From NCBI RefSeq assembly GCF_039532605.1, contig NZ_BAAARY010000009.1, forward strand, positions 1 through 64,000: 64,000 nt of DNA, in the 5' to 3' direction. This DNA is from Pilimelia columellifera (GTDB lineage Bacteria > Actinomycetota > Actinomycetes > Mycobacteriales > Micromonosporaceae). Each line of letters starts with the position of its first letter. The first letter of the stretch is position 1. The translations under genes and the position numbers were made by a program. Below are positions 22,529 through 31,008 of this stretch, piece by piece. A model generated the notes under the pieces. The model did no database searches, was not told the DNA's origin, and worked only from the letters and a program-made list of their open reading frames with translations.

Positions 22529-23745
22529 GCGACGTGAGGGCCCGGTGCGCGCCGGAACAGTTCCGGCTGCTGTGGGACCAACTGGCCCCCATCGGCCGGG
22601 ACGCCGACGGCGGCTATCTGCGCTACGCGTGGTCGGACGCCGAGCGGGCCTGCCGGGGCTGGTTCGAAGCGCAGGCCGCCACCCGCGGGATGGTCGTCAC
22701 CGAGGACGGCAACGGCAACCTGTTCGCCTGGTGGGACCCGCCGGGCGGCGCCGCGACGGCCAGCGCGGTGGTGACGGGGAGCCACTTCGACTCCGTACCG
22801 CACGGCGGCGCGTACGACGGGCCGCTGGGCATCGTCTGCGCGTTCCTGGCCGTCGACCTGCTGCGCGAGCGTGGGGTGGCGCCGGCCCGGCCGGTCGTGG
22901 TGGCGGCGTTCGTCGAGGAGGAAGGTGGCCGGTTCGGGCTGCCCTGCCTGGGGTCCCGGCTGCTCACCGGGGCGCTGGACCCGGCCCAGGCGGCCCGGTT
23001 GACCGACGCCGACGGGCGCACCCTCGCCCAGGTGACCGGCGGCCTGCCGGCCGGCGCCCGGCCGGACCTGCTGGCCAGGTTCGGGGCGTTTGTGGAGCTG
23101 CACATCGAGCAGGGCAAAGCGTTGGTCGACCTCGACGCCCCGGTGGGGGTGGCGAGCGCGATCTGGCCGCACGGCCGGTGGCGGATGGACTTCGCCGGGG
23201 AGGGCAACCACGCCGGCACGACCGCGATGGCTGACCGCCGCGACCCGATGCTGACGTTCGCGTACACGGTCCTGGCCGCCAACAAGGAGGCCCGGCTGCA
23301 CGGCTGCCACGCCACCGTGGGCCGGGTCGAGGCGTCGCCGAACGCCACGAACGCCGTCCCGGCCCGGGTCTCGGGCTGGCTGGACGCTCGCGCCGGCGAC
23401 GAGGCGACGTTGTCGTCGTTGGTGGAGGCGGTCCACAAGCGGGCGGTGGAGCGGGCCGGACGGGACGGCACGAGCGTCGCGCTGACCGCCGAGTCGATCA
23501 CCGGGGAGGTGCGTTTCGACACCGACCTGGCGCGGCGGATCTCCGAGACGCTCGGCGGGGCCCCGGTGCTGCCCACCGGCGCCGGCCACGACGCCGGGGT
23601 GCTCAGCGGGTTCCTGCCGACGGCGATGCTGTTCGTGCGGAACCCGACCGGGGTGTCGCACTCACCGGCCGAGACGGCCAGCGACGCCGACTGCGCCGCC
23701 GGCGCCGACGCGCTCGCCGACGTGCTGACGGAGCTGACCCGGTGA
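22525..23745 (+). CDS. M20-family amidohydrolase in the hut operon
   Basis: A 406-residue metallo-hydrolase related to allantoate amidohydrolase and N-carbamoyl-L-amino-acid hydrolase. Metal ligands are in GSHFDSVPHGGAYDG (His, Asp) and FVEEEGGRFG (Glu-Glu). The dimerisation and active-site region has AGEGNHAGTTAMADRRDP, and another His is in HSPAE near the end. It is between hutU and hutF in the same operon. Formylglutamate, the expected product of HutF, needs a hydrolase, and no HutG-type gene is present here. I infer it acts on formylglutamate or a related C-N bond. The usual annotation, allantoate amidohydrolase, is not supported by the context. Confidence 0.88.
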   Translation: MSDVRARCAPEQFRLLWDQLAPIGRDADGGYLRYAWSDAERACRGWFEAQAATRGMVVTEDGNGNLFAWWDPPGGAATASAVVTGSHFDSVPHGGAYDGPLGIVCAFLAVDLLRERGVAPARPVVVAAFVEEEGGRFGLPCLGSRLLTGALDPAQAARLTDADGRTLAQVTGGLPAGARPDLLARFGAFVELHIEQGKALVDLDAPVGVASAIWPHGRWRMDFAGEGNHAGTTAMADRRDPMLTFAYTVLAANKEARLHGCHATVGRVEASPNATNAVPARVSGWLDARAGDEATLSSLVEAVHKRAVERAGRDGTSVALTAESITGEVRFDTDLARRISETLGGAPVLPTGAGHDAGVLSGFLPTAMLFVRNPTGVSHSPAETASDADCAAGADALADVLTELTR

Positions 23746-25160
23746 CCCGACTCTTCCACGCCGAGCTGGCCTGGCTCCCCGACGGCCCGACCCGGGACGT
23801 GCTGTTCGCGGTGGCCGATGGCCGGTTCGTCGCGGTGACGCCCGGCCTGCCGGCCCCGACGGGGGCGACGCGGCTCACGGGGCTGGTCCTGCCGGGGTTG
23901 GCCAACGCGCACTCGCACGCCTTCCACCGGGCCCTGCGCGGACGCACCCAGCGGGGCGCCGGCGACTTCTGGACCTGGCGGGAACAGATGTACGCCGTCG
24001 CGGCAACCCTGGACCCGGATTCCTACCTGGAGCTGGCCACCGCCGTGTACGCGGAGATGGCGTTGGCCGGGATCACGACCGTGGCGGAGTTCCACTACCT
24101 GCATCACGCCCCCGGCGGCGTCCGCTACGACGACCCGAACGCCATGGGCCACGCGCTCGTGGAGGCGGCCAGGCGGGCCGGCATCCGCATCACCTTGCTG
24201 GACACCCTGTACCTGACCGCGTCGGTCGACGGCGCCCCGCTGGCCGGCACACAGCTGCGGTTCGGCGACGGCGACCTCGACGGGTGGGCGCGGCGGGTCA
24301 GCGCGTTCACGCTGCGGGGGCAGCCGCACGCCCGGCTCGGGGCGGCGGCGCACTCGGTGCGGGCCGTGCCCAAGGCGGCCCTGGCCGGGTTCCGCGCCGC
24401 CGCCCCGGCCGGCCCGATCCATGTGCACCTGTCCGAACAGCCGGCCGAGAACGAGGCGTGCCAGGCCCGGCACGGCTGCTCCCCCACTGAGCTGCTCGAA
24501 CGGCACGACCTGCTGGGCCCGGACGTGGTCGCCGTCCACGCCACCAATCTGAGCGGGCGAGACATCGTCCTGCTCGGCGGCAGCGGGACCGGCGTCTGCC
24601 TGTGCCCGACGACCGAACGGGAGCTGGCCGACGGCATCGGGCCAGGCCGGGCGCTCGCCGAGGCGGGGTCGCCGCTGAGCGTCGGCTCGGACAGCCACGC
24701 CGTCATCGACCTGTTCGCCGAGGCGCGCGGCGTCGAGGAGCACGAGCGGCTGGCGTCCCGCCGCCGTGGCGTGTTCACGCCGGCCGAGCTGCTGTGGGCG
24801 GCCACCGCCGCCGGTCACGCCGCCGCCGGCTGGCCCGGGGCGGGACGGTTGGTCGTGGGCGCCCCGGCCGATCTGGTGGCGGTCCGGTTGGACAGCCCCC
24901 GCACCGCCGGCGTGGACCCGTCGGCGATCGTCTTCGCCGCCACCGCCGCCGACGTCACCGACGTGATCAGCGCCGGCCAGCACATCGTCGAGGCCGGCTG
25001 GCACCAGACCGCCAGCCCGTTGCGCCCGCCGCTGCCGGTCCCGCCATTCGGCGTCGACCATGACCACAGGGTCGACCATGACCACAGGGTGGCGGGAGCG
25101 CTCCCGGGCCCCGCCAGCGTCATGATCAACAATGCCGGGGCCGGGAGGGCGGAGCGGTGA
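23742..25160 (+). CDS. hutF: Formimidoylglutamate deiminase
   Basis: A 472-residue amidohydrolase-superfamily enzyme that turns N-formimidoyl-L-glutamate into N-formyl-L-glutamate and ammonia. The metal site shows as NAHSHAFHRAL (His-x-His), with another His in VHLSEQPAENEA, and GSDSHAVIDLF carries the late Asp. The family is near 450 residues. The last 40 residues here (from about residue 437) are not typical: they contain VDHDHR twice, then Ala/Gly-rich sequence, and come from an inserted hairpin repeat. The GTG overlaps the M20 gene by four bases, and the stop overlaps hutI by four. Confidence 0.92.
   Translation: MTRLFHAELAWLPDGPTRDVLFAVADGRFVAVTPGLPAPTGATRLTGLVLPGLANAHSHAFHRALRGRTQRGAGDFWTWREQMYAVAATLDPDSYLELATAVYAEMALAGITTVAEFHYLHHAPGGVRYDDPNAMGHALVEAARRAGIRITLLDTLYLTASVDGAPLAGTQLRFGDGDLDGWARRVSAFTLRGQPHARLGAAAHSVRAVPKAALAGFRAAAPAGPIHVHLSEQPAENEACQARHGCSPTELLERHDLLGPDVVAVHATNLSGRDIVLLGGSGTGVCLCPTTERELADGIGPGRALAEAGSPLSVGSDSHAVIDLFAEARGVEEHERLASRRRGVFTPAELLWAATAAGHAAAGWPGAGRLVVGAPADLVAVRLDSPRTAGVDPSAIVFAATAADVTDVISAGQHIVEAGWHQTASPLRPPLPVPPFGVDHDHRVDHDHRVAGALPGPASVMINNAGAGRAER
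25053..25130. repeat. REP-like hairpin element inside the 3' end of hutF
   Basis: The element starts with gtcgaccatgaccacagg twice in tandem (25053-25070, 25071-25088). It is centred on the perfect palindrome cgggagcgctcccg (25093-25106) and ends with gtcatgatcaac (25119-25130), an imperfect complement of gtcgaccatgac (10 of 12). The outer arms are symmetric about the palindrome within one base, so the unit forms a long hairpin. It is read in frame as the C-terminus of HutF. Confidence 0.65.
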
Positions 25161-26320
25161 GCCTGCTGGTGGACAACATCGGGGAGCTGGTGACCAACGA
25201 CCCGACACACGGGCGCGGGTTGCTGGGGACCAGACGGGACGCGGCGGTGATCATCGAGGACGACACCGTGGTGTGGGTGGGGTCGGCCGGCGGCTCCCCG
25301 GCGGCGGACACCTTCATCGACGCCGAGGGCGGCGCGGTCCTGCCCGGATTCGTCGACAGCCACGCCCACCTGGTGTTCGCCGGCGACCGAGCCGCCGAGT
25401 TCGCCGCCCGGATGGCCGGCGAGCCATACACCGGCGGCGGCATCCGCACCACCGTCGCCGCCACCCGGGCCGCCACCGACGAGCAACTGCGCGCCAACGC
25501 CCGGCGCCTCGTCGACGAGGCGCTGCGCCAGGGCACCACCACCGTCGAGATCAAGAGCGGGTACGGCCTCACCGTCGCCGACGAGGTCCGAAGCCTGCGC
25601 ATCGCCGCCGAACTGACCGACGAGACGACGTTCCTGGGCGCGCACACCGTCCCGGCCGAACACGCCCGACGAACCGACGACTACGTGGCCCTAGTCGCTG
25701 GCCAGATGCTCGCCGCGGCAGCCCCGCACGCCCAGTGGGTTGACGTGTTCTGCGAGCGCGGCGCCTTCGACGCCGACCAGGCCAGAACGGTCCTCACTGC
25801 CGGCAGGCAGGCTGGCCTGGGCCTGCGGGTGCACGCCAACCAGCTCGGGCCCGGTCCGGGCGTCCGACTCGCGGTGGAGCTGGGCGCGGCGAGCGCCGAC
25901 CACTGCACCCACCTCACCGACGACGACGTGACCGCCCTGGCCGGCTCCGACACCGTCGCCACCCTGCTGCCGGGGGCCGAGTTCTCCACCCGGTCGCCGT
26001 ACCCGGACGCCCGTCGGCTGCTCGACGCCGGCGTCACCGTGGCGTTGGCCACCGACTGCAACCCGGGCTCGTCGTACACGTCGTCGATGCCGTTCTGCGT
26101 CGCGTTGGCCGTCCGCGAGATGCGGATGACCCCGGCAGAGGCGGTGTGGGCGGCGACCGCCGGTGGGGCGCGGGCGCTGCGCCGCGACGACATCGGCGTC
26201 GTCCGGGTCGGGGCCCGCGCCGATCTGGTCGTCCTCGATGCCCCGTCCCACCTGCACCTGGCCTACCGGCCGGGAGTCCCATTGGTCAGGCACGTTCTGC
26301 GTCTCGGAGAGCCACAATGA
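25157..26320 (+). CDS. hutI: Imidazolonepropionase
   Basis: A 387-residue amidohydrolase that opens the ring of 4-imidazolone-5-propionate to give N-formimidoyl-L-glutamate. The N-terminal metal ligands are in DSHAHLVFAGDR. Further landmarks are SGYGLT, VDVFCERGAFD, HANQLGPGPGVRLAVELGA and ALATDCNPGSSYTSSM, with the late Asp. The length fits the family (about 400). The GTG overlaps hutF by four bases, and the stop overlaps hutH by four. Confidence 0.96.
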   Translation: MSLLVDNIGELVTNDPTHGRGLLGTRRDAAVIIEDDTVVWVGSAGGSPAADTFIDAEGGAVLPGFVDSHAHLVFAGDRAAEFAARMAGEPYTGGGIRTTVAATRAATDEQLRANARRLVDEALRQGTTTVEIKSGYGLTVADEVRSLRIAAELTDETTFLGAHTVPAEHARRTDDYVALVAGQMLAAAAPHAQWVDVFCERGAFDADQARTVLTAGRQAGLGLRVHANQLGPGPGVRLAVELGAASADHCTHLTDDDVTALAGSDTVATLLPGAEFSTRSPYPDARRLLDAGVTVALATDCNPGSSYTSSMPFCVALAVREMRMTPAEAVWAATAGGARALRRDDIGVVRVGARADLVVLDAPSHLHLAYRPGVPLVRHVLRLGEPQ

Positions 26321-27855
26321 GCACCGTCACCATCACCGCCGCCGGCGTCACCCCAGCCGACGTCCTCGCCGTCGCCCGACGCGACGCCAAGGTCCAGATC
26401 TCCGCGGACGCTCTAGCGGCGATGACCGCCAGCCGGGCCATCGTGGACAACATCGAACGCGAGGGCCGCCCTGTCTACGGGGTGTCCACCGGGTTCGGGG
26501 CGCTCGCCAACACGTTCGTCAGCCCCGACCGGCGGGCTGAGCTACAGCACTCGCTGATCCGCTCCCACGCCGCGGGCGTCGGCGCGCCGATGCCACGCGA
26601 GGTGGTGCGGGCGATGATGCTGCTGCGGGCGCGCTCGCTGGCGCTGGGCCGCTCCGGGGTGCGGCCGCTGATCGCGCAGTCGTTGGTGGACCTGCTCAAC
26701 GCCGGGATCACCCCGTGGACACCGGAGCACGGGTCGTTGGGGGCGTCCGGGGATCTGGCGCCGTTGGCGCACTGCGCGCTGGTGCTCATGGGCGAAGGCT
26801 GGGTGCTGGGCGCCGACGGAACCCGCGTCGACGGGGCGAAGGCGCTGGCCGACGCGGGGCTGCGGCCGGTGGAGCTGGCCGCCAAGGAGGGTCTGGCGCT
26901 CATCAACGGCACCGACGGCATGCTCGGCATGCTGCTGCTGGCCCTCGACGACGCCGCGCACCTGTTCACCATGGCCGACGTGACCGCGGCGCTGGCCATC
27001 GAGGCGATGCTCGGCAGCGACCGGCCGTTCCAGCCGGAGATCCATGCTATCCGCCCGCACCCTGGCCAGGGCGTGTCGGCGGCGAACATCCACCGACTGT
27101 TGCAGGGCTCGGCGGTGATGGACTCGCACCGCGACGACATCGACCACGCCGTCCAGGACGCCTACTCGATGCGGTGCGCCCCGCAGGTCGCCGGCGCCGC
27201 CCGCGACACCCTGGACTTCGCGGCGACGACCGCGGCCCGGGAGTTGGTCAGCGTCGTCGACAACCCCGTCGTCCTGCCCGACGGGCGGGTGGAGTCCACC
27301 GGCAACTTCCACGGCGCCCCGCTGGGCTTCGCCGCCGACTTCCTGGCCATCGCCGCCGCCGAGGTCGGGGCCATCGCCGAACGACGGGTGGACCGGCTGC
27401 TGGACGTCACCCGCTCCCGCGACCTGCCGCCGTTCCTGGCCCCGGACGCCGGCGTCAACTCCGGACTCATGATCGCCCAGTACACGGCCGCCGGAGTCGT
27501 CGCCGAGAACCGGCGACTGGCCTCGCCGGCGTCCGTCGACTCGGTCCCGACCTCCGGCATGCAGGAGGACCACGTGTCGATGGGCTGGGCGGCGGCGGTG
27601 AAGCTACGCAGGGTGCTCGACAACCTCACCAGCGTGCTCGCCGTCGAGCTGCTCGCCGGGGCGCGCGGGCTGCGACTGCGGGCGCCGCTGACGCCGTCGC
27701 CGGCCGGCCGGGCCGCCGTCGAAGCCGTCGCGGCGGTCGGCGGGGAGCCTGGGCCGGACGTCTTCATGGCGCCGGTGATGGAGGCGTGCCGGGGGCTGGT
27801 CGCGGGACGCGAGCTGCGCGAGCGGATCGAGACGCGGGTCGGACCGCTGCAGTAG
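26317..27855 (+). CDS. hutH: Histidine ammonia-lyase
   Basis: A 512-residue enzyme that removes ammonia from L-histidine to give urocanate, the first step of the pathway. The Ala-Ser-Gly triad that cyclises to the MIO prosthetic group is at 143-145 in GSLGASGDLAPLAH. The Tyr loop (VYGVSTGFGA, about 53-62) and ENRRLASPASVDSVPTSGMQEDH are also intact. It is the last gene of the operon and is convergent with the ABC exporter permease. Confidence 0.97.
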   Translation: MSTVTITAAGVTPADVLAVARRDAKVQISADALAAMTASRAIVDNIEREGRPVYGVSTGFGALANTFVSPDRRAELQHSLIRSHAAGVGAPMPREVVRAMMLLRARSLALGRSGVRPLIAQSLVDLLNAGITPWTPEHGSLGASGDLAPLAHCALVLMGEGWVLGADGTRVDGAKALADAGLRPVELAAKEGLALINGTDGMLGMLLLALDDAAHLFTMADVTAALAIEAMLGSDRPFQPEIHAIRPHPGQGVSAANIHRLLQGSAVMDSHRDDIDHAVQDAYSMRCAPQVAGAARDTLDFAATTAARELVSVVDNPVVLPDGRVESTGNFHGAPLGFAADFLAIAAAEVGAIAERRVDRLLDVTRSRDLPPFLAPDAGVNSGLMIAQYTAAGVVAENRRLASPASVDSVPTSGMQEDHVSMGWAAAVKLRRVLDNLTSVLAVELLAGARGLRLRAPLTPSPAGRAAVEAVAAVGGEPGPDVFMAPVMEACRGLVAGRELRERIETRVGPLQ

Positions 27856-27869
27856 CGGCCGGAAACGGG

Positions 27870-28661
27870 TCAGGTGATGTCGCGCCGGTTCATGCGGACG
27901 CTGCCGAGCGCCGCGGTGAGGACGCCCCAGCCGGCCAACACCGCCGCGCCCACCCAGGCCGGCGGCTCGCCAGGGGCGGAACCGCTGATCATCACGAGCG
28001 TAGCCACCGTGGGGAAACCAATCACCGCGTCCTCGACCCAGGCGCCGAGGTACTGGCTCAGGGCGAAGACCACGAGCATCGCGATGGTCCCGCCGAACGT
28101 CACCGCCAACGCGATGATCACCGCGACGACCTGGCTCCGCACCAGCACGCCGAAACCGATGCCGATGGCCGCCCACAGCGGGTAGCCGAGCATGCTGACG
28201 AGCACCGATCCCACGGTGTCCGGGTCGGCGAGCCACAGGCCACCGAGGCGCTCACGCAGCGGCAGGACCCCGACAAGCAGGTTCAGGACGAGGAGGAGCA
28301 GCGACCAGCAGATGCCGAGCAACGCGACGGTTGCCGTCTTCGCCAGCACCACCGACACCCGGTGCGGGTGTGCCAGGAAGGTCAACGTCGCTGTGCGGTG
28401 CTGGAACTCGCCGGTCATCACCAGCACACCCAGGAGCATGACCAGAATCAGCGACGGAACGGTCCCGGCGGTGTAGAGGTCCTGCGCGGCGGACTCAGCG
28501 CTGAGGTTCGTCTCCGTCGACGGATCGGCCAGGCCGATCGCGCTGACGTTGTGACGGGCGACCAGTAGGGCCGGGATCCACATCAGCACGCCGAGCGCGA
28601 GCATGATCCAGGCCATGCTGGTGGTGCGGATCTTCAGTAGCTCGGTGTGCAGCAGCCTCAT
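27870..28661 (-). CDS. ABC-2 type transporter permease
   Basis: A 263-residue membrane protein with about six hydrophobic helices. The start MRLLHTELLKIRTTSMAWIM is the usual opening of the exporter permeases that pair with a single ATPase of the drug/daunorubicin group. A large extracytoplasmic loop follows helix 1. The start overlaps the end of the ATPase gene by four bases. Substrate is unknown. Homologous pairs export lipids, peptides or drugs. Confidence 0.88.
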   Translation of the reverse strand: MRLLHTELLKIRTTSMAWIMLALGVLMWIPALLVARHNVSAIGLADPSTETNLSAESAAQDLYTAGTVPSLILVMLLGVLVMTGEFQHRTATLTFLAHPHRVSVVLAKTATVALLGICWSLLLLVLNLLVGVLPLRERLGGLWLADPDTVGSVLVSMLGYPLWAAIGIGFGVLVRSQVVAVIIALAVTFGGTIAMLVVFALSQYLGAWVEDAVIGFPTVATLVMISGSAPGEPPAWVGAAVLAGWGVLTAALGSVRMNRRDIT

Positions 28662-29569
28662 CGGATCTCCGCCTTCCCTGCCGTCAGGTCCAGGAAGGCG
28701 CGTTCAAGGTCGGCCGCTTCGGGACGTAGCTCGTGCAGCTCGACGCCGGCGCGAAGCGCGACCCCGCCGGTCTCGGCGGCGCTCATCCCGGTCACGGTGA
28801 GACGGTCGCCCCCGGGTCGGGCGACGGCCGCCCCGGCGTCGGCGAGCGCCCGGTGCAGACGGTCGGCGTCCGGCGTGCGGACGTGGACGACGGTGCTGGT
28901 GGTCACCGAGGCGAGCACGTCGGCGACCGACCCCTGGCGGACCGTGCGACCGCCCGCGACGATCACCACGTCGTCGGCCATGAGCTGCATCTCGGCGAGC
29001 AGGTGGCTGGAGACCAACACGGTGCGACCGGCGGCGGCCAGCGACCTGACGAACTGCCGCAACCAGTGGATGCCTTCCGGGTCCAGCCCGTTGGCGGGCT
29101 CGTCGAAGACCAGGACGGGCGGTTCGCCCAGGAACGCCGCGGCGACGCCGAGCCGCTGCCGCATGCCCAGCGAGTAGCCCTTGATCGGGCGGTCAGCGGC
29201 AGCGACCAGGCCCACCAGCTCCAGCGTCTCGTCAGCCCGGCGTCGCGGCAGCCCGGCCGCGGCGCACAGCACGCGCAGGTGGTTACGCCCCGTCCGACCG
29301 CCGTGCGCGGCGCTGGCGTCGAGCAGGGCGCCAACCCGACGGAGCGGGTCGTGAAGGTCGAGGTAGCGCTGCCCGCCGATCGTGGCCGTGCCCGCGGTGG
29401 GACGCACCAGACCGAGGATCATCCGCAGGGTGGTCGTCTTGCCCGCGCCGTTGGGGCCGAGGAACCCGGTGACCCGGCCCGGCTCGACAGTGAACGAAAG
29501 ATCCTGCACCGCCCGCACCGAGCCGAAATTCTTGCTCAGCCCGGAAACCACGATTCTGTTGTCCGACAC
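28658..29569 (-). CDS. ABC exporter ATP-binding protein
   Basis: A 303-residue ATPase that energises the adjacent permease. It has Walker A GPNGAGKTTTLRM (about 41-53), the signature YSLGMRQRLGVAAAFL, Walker B PVLVFDEPANGLDPEG and a switch His in LVSSHLLAEM. A C-terminal domain of about 80 residues after the ATPase matches the drug-exporter group. I chose the GTG giving VSDNRIVVSGLSKNF, which has GGGAGAGC upstream; the frame is open further. The pair is monocistronic with its permease. Confidence 0.92.
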   Translation of the reverse strand: MSDNRIVVSGLSKNFGSVRAVQDLSFTVEPGRVTGFLGPNGAGKTTTLRMILGLVRPTAGTATIGGQRYLDLHDPLRRVGALLDASAAHGGRTGRNHLRVLCAAAGLPRRRADETLELVGLVAAADRPIKGYSLGMRQRLGVAAAFLGEPPVLVFDEPANGLDPEGIHWLRQFVRSLAAAGRTVLVSSHLLAEMQLMADDVVIVAGGRTVRQGSVADVLASVTTSTVVHVRTPDADRLHRALADAGAAVARPGGDRLTVTGMSAAETGGVALRAGVELHELRPEAADLERAFLDLTAGKAEIR

Positions 29570-29778
29570 AGCTCTCCCAGCCACCCCACGTCCGCGCTGA
29601 TCGCGCCGCCGACATGGCCGGTGTACGCCATTGCCTGCTGCCACCCCAGGATCGACGACCCGAGGATCGACGACCCAAGCATCGCACCGGGCCGTGCCGG
29701 CGCCACGTCACTGTCCAGAATACGACAGTTCGGCGGTCCCGGCACGGCCACAGGGCGACGCGCGGTCGACGACCGTCA
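29570..29778. other. Intergenic region with direct and inverted repeats
   Basis: No gene is supported in this 209-base gap between the exporter ATPase and the M28 peptidase. It contains aggatcgacgacccg directly repeated at about 29648 and 29663, and inverted arms ggccgtgccgg (29690-29700) and ccggcacggcc (29739-29749). The inverted pair could form the terminator of the M28 gene with a 38-base loop. The promoter of the exporter genes should also lie here. Confidence 0.5.
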
Positions 29779-30807
29779 TCAAGCCGGCGGGCCGGACGGC
29801 GTCGGGCCCGGACCACCGTCGGCGCTGACAGCCAGCGCGTACACCGCGGTGATCTGAGCGTTCACGGCGTGCCCGAGGATCGTGTCGTTGATGTTCCTGA
29901 TGGTGTCGCAGGCGGCGTGGTAGCAGGAGTCGTACGGCTGGTTGGCGGACCCGCCCCACTTGCCGGCCTGGGCGGCGGTCATCCGGGCGCTGGCGCCGGC
30001 GGCGACGCCGGAGGCGGGGATGCCGCCCCGGGTGAACGACGCGTCGTCGGAACGGTTGCGGCCTTCGGTGTTCTCCTCGGTGGCGATGCCGACCTTGTCG
30101 TAGTAGGACTTCAAGGTGGCCGCCAGCGGCGTGGTGATGTTGTTGACGAAGTATCCGCCGTTGGGCGAGCCGACCATGTCGAAGTTGAGGTAGCCCTTGA
30201 TCTTCGCCTTGTCGGCCGCGGCGAGCTGTTGGACGTGGAATGCGGAGCCGTTGAGGCCCTGCTCCTCGTCGGCCCACCACGCGAACCGGACCTGCTTGGC
30301 CATGGTGGGGTTCTGCTGGGCGAGGGTGAGCGCGGTCTCCAGGATGGTCGCCGAGCCGGAGCCGTTGTCATTGATTCCGGGGCCGGCGGTGACGCCGTCG
30401 AGGTGAGCGCCGAGGACGAAGACCTCGCTGTCCGAGCCGCCCTTCCAGTCCGCGATGATGTTCGAGCCGCCGGTGCACGAACTGGTCGGGCAGGCCTCGA
30501 TCGCGACGGTGAAGCCGGCCGCTTCGAGCTTGTCGACGACGTAGTTCTGGGACGCGGAGTAGCCGGCCCGGCCGGAGCGCCGGTTGCCGCCGTTCTCGTC
30601 GGCGAACTGCTGGAACTTGGCCAGGTGTTCCTTGACTTTCGCGACGTCGATGGTGGGTACCACCGCCGGGGCGGCCGTCGCGGAGGGGTCTGGCGTCGGG
30701 TCCGCGGCCGATTCCTTGCCGGCGGCGAAGACAGTCGGCGCGGAAATGGCGAGGGCGGCGGTGACGACGAGCGCGGCGCCAGCCGACCAGATGGCCTTTC
30801 GTCTCAA
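29779..30807 (-). CDS. Exported M28 aminopeptidase
   Basis: A 342-residue secreted zinc aminopeptidase like the Streptomyces griseus enzyme. A signal peptide (RRKAIWSAGAALVVTAALA) precedes a Pro/Ala linker. Zinc ligands and catalytic residues can be seen as LGAHLDGVTAGPGINDNGSG (His, Asp), ADEEQGLNG (Glu-Glu) and NFDMVGS (Asp). A late His sits in CYHAACDTI. Cys pairs fit an extracellular protein. I chose a TTG start because TGAGGAGC lies five bases before it and puts the signal peptide at the N-terminus; an upstream ATG would add 46 polar residues. It faces the nitronate monooxygenase gene. Confidence 0.9.
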   Translation of the reverse strand: MRRKAIWSAGAALVVTAALAISAPTVFAAGKESAADPTPDPSATAAPAVVPTIDVAKVKEHLAKFQQFADENGGNRRSGRAGYSASQNYVVDKLEAAGFTVAIEACPTSSCTGGSNIIADWKGGSDSEVFVLGAHLDGVTAGPGINDNGSGSATILETALTLAQQNPTMAKQVRFAWWADEEQGLNGSAFHVQQLAAADKAKIKGYLNFDMVGSPNGGYFVNNITTPLAATLKSYYDKVGIATEENTEGRNRSDDASFTRGGIPASGVAAGASARMTAAQAGKWGGSANQPYDSCYHAACDTIRNINDTILGHAVNAQITAVYALAVSADGGPGPTPSGPPA

Positions 30808-31008
30808 CGGATGCTCCTCAGGGTCGTGGGATGCGGACGCCTGGCCGGGCCCCGCGCCCGAATGCACGCCGGCCGTCGACGGAAAGTTCACTACTTCGCG
30901 GGTTCTCAGCTGGCCGGCTGACCCAGATAACGGGACTTTCGGCACTTACCGACCGGGATCGGTCCGGCGATGCTGCGGGCAGGAAGCGGCACTTCAGGAG
31001 GCCCCGCA

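Noticed and set aside
22623..25208. An 861-codon open frame on the minus strand opposite the hut genes
   Set aside because: It spans the M20 and hutF genes, which have clear catalytic motifs on the plus strand. It is a GC-driven shadow.
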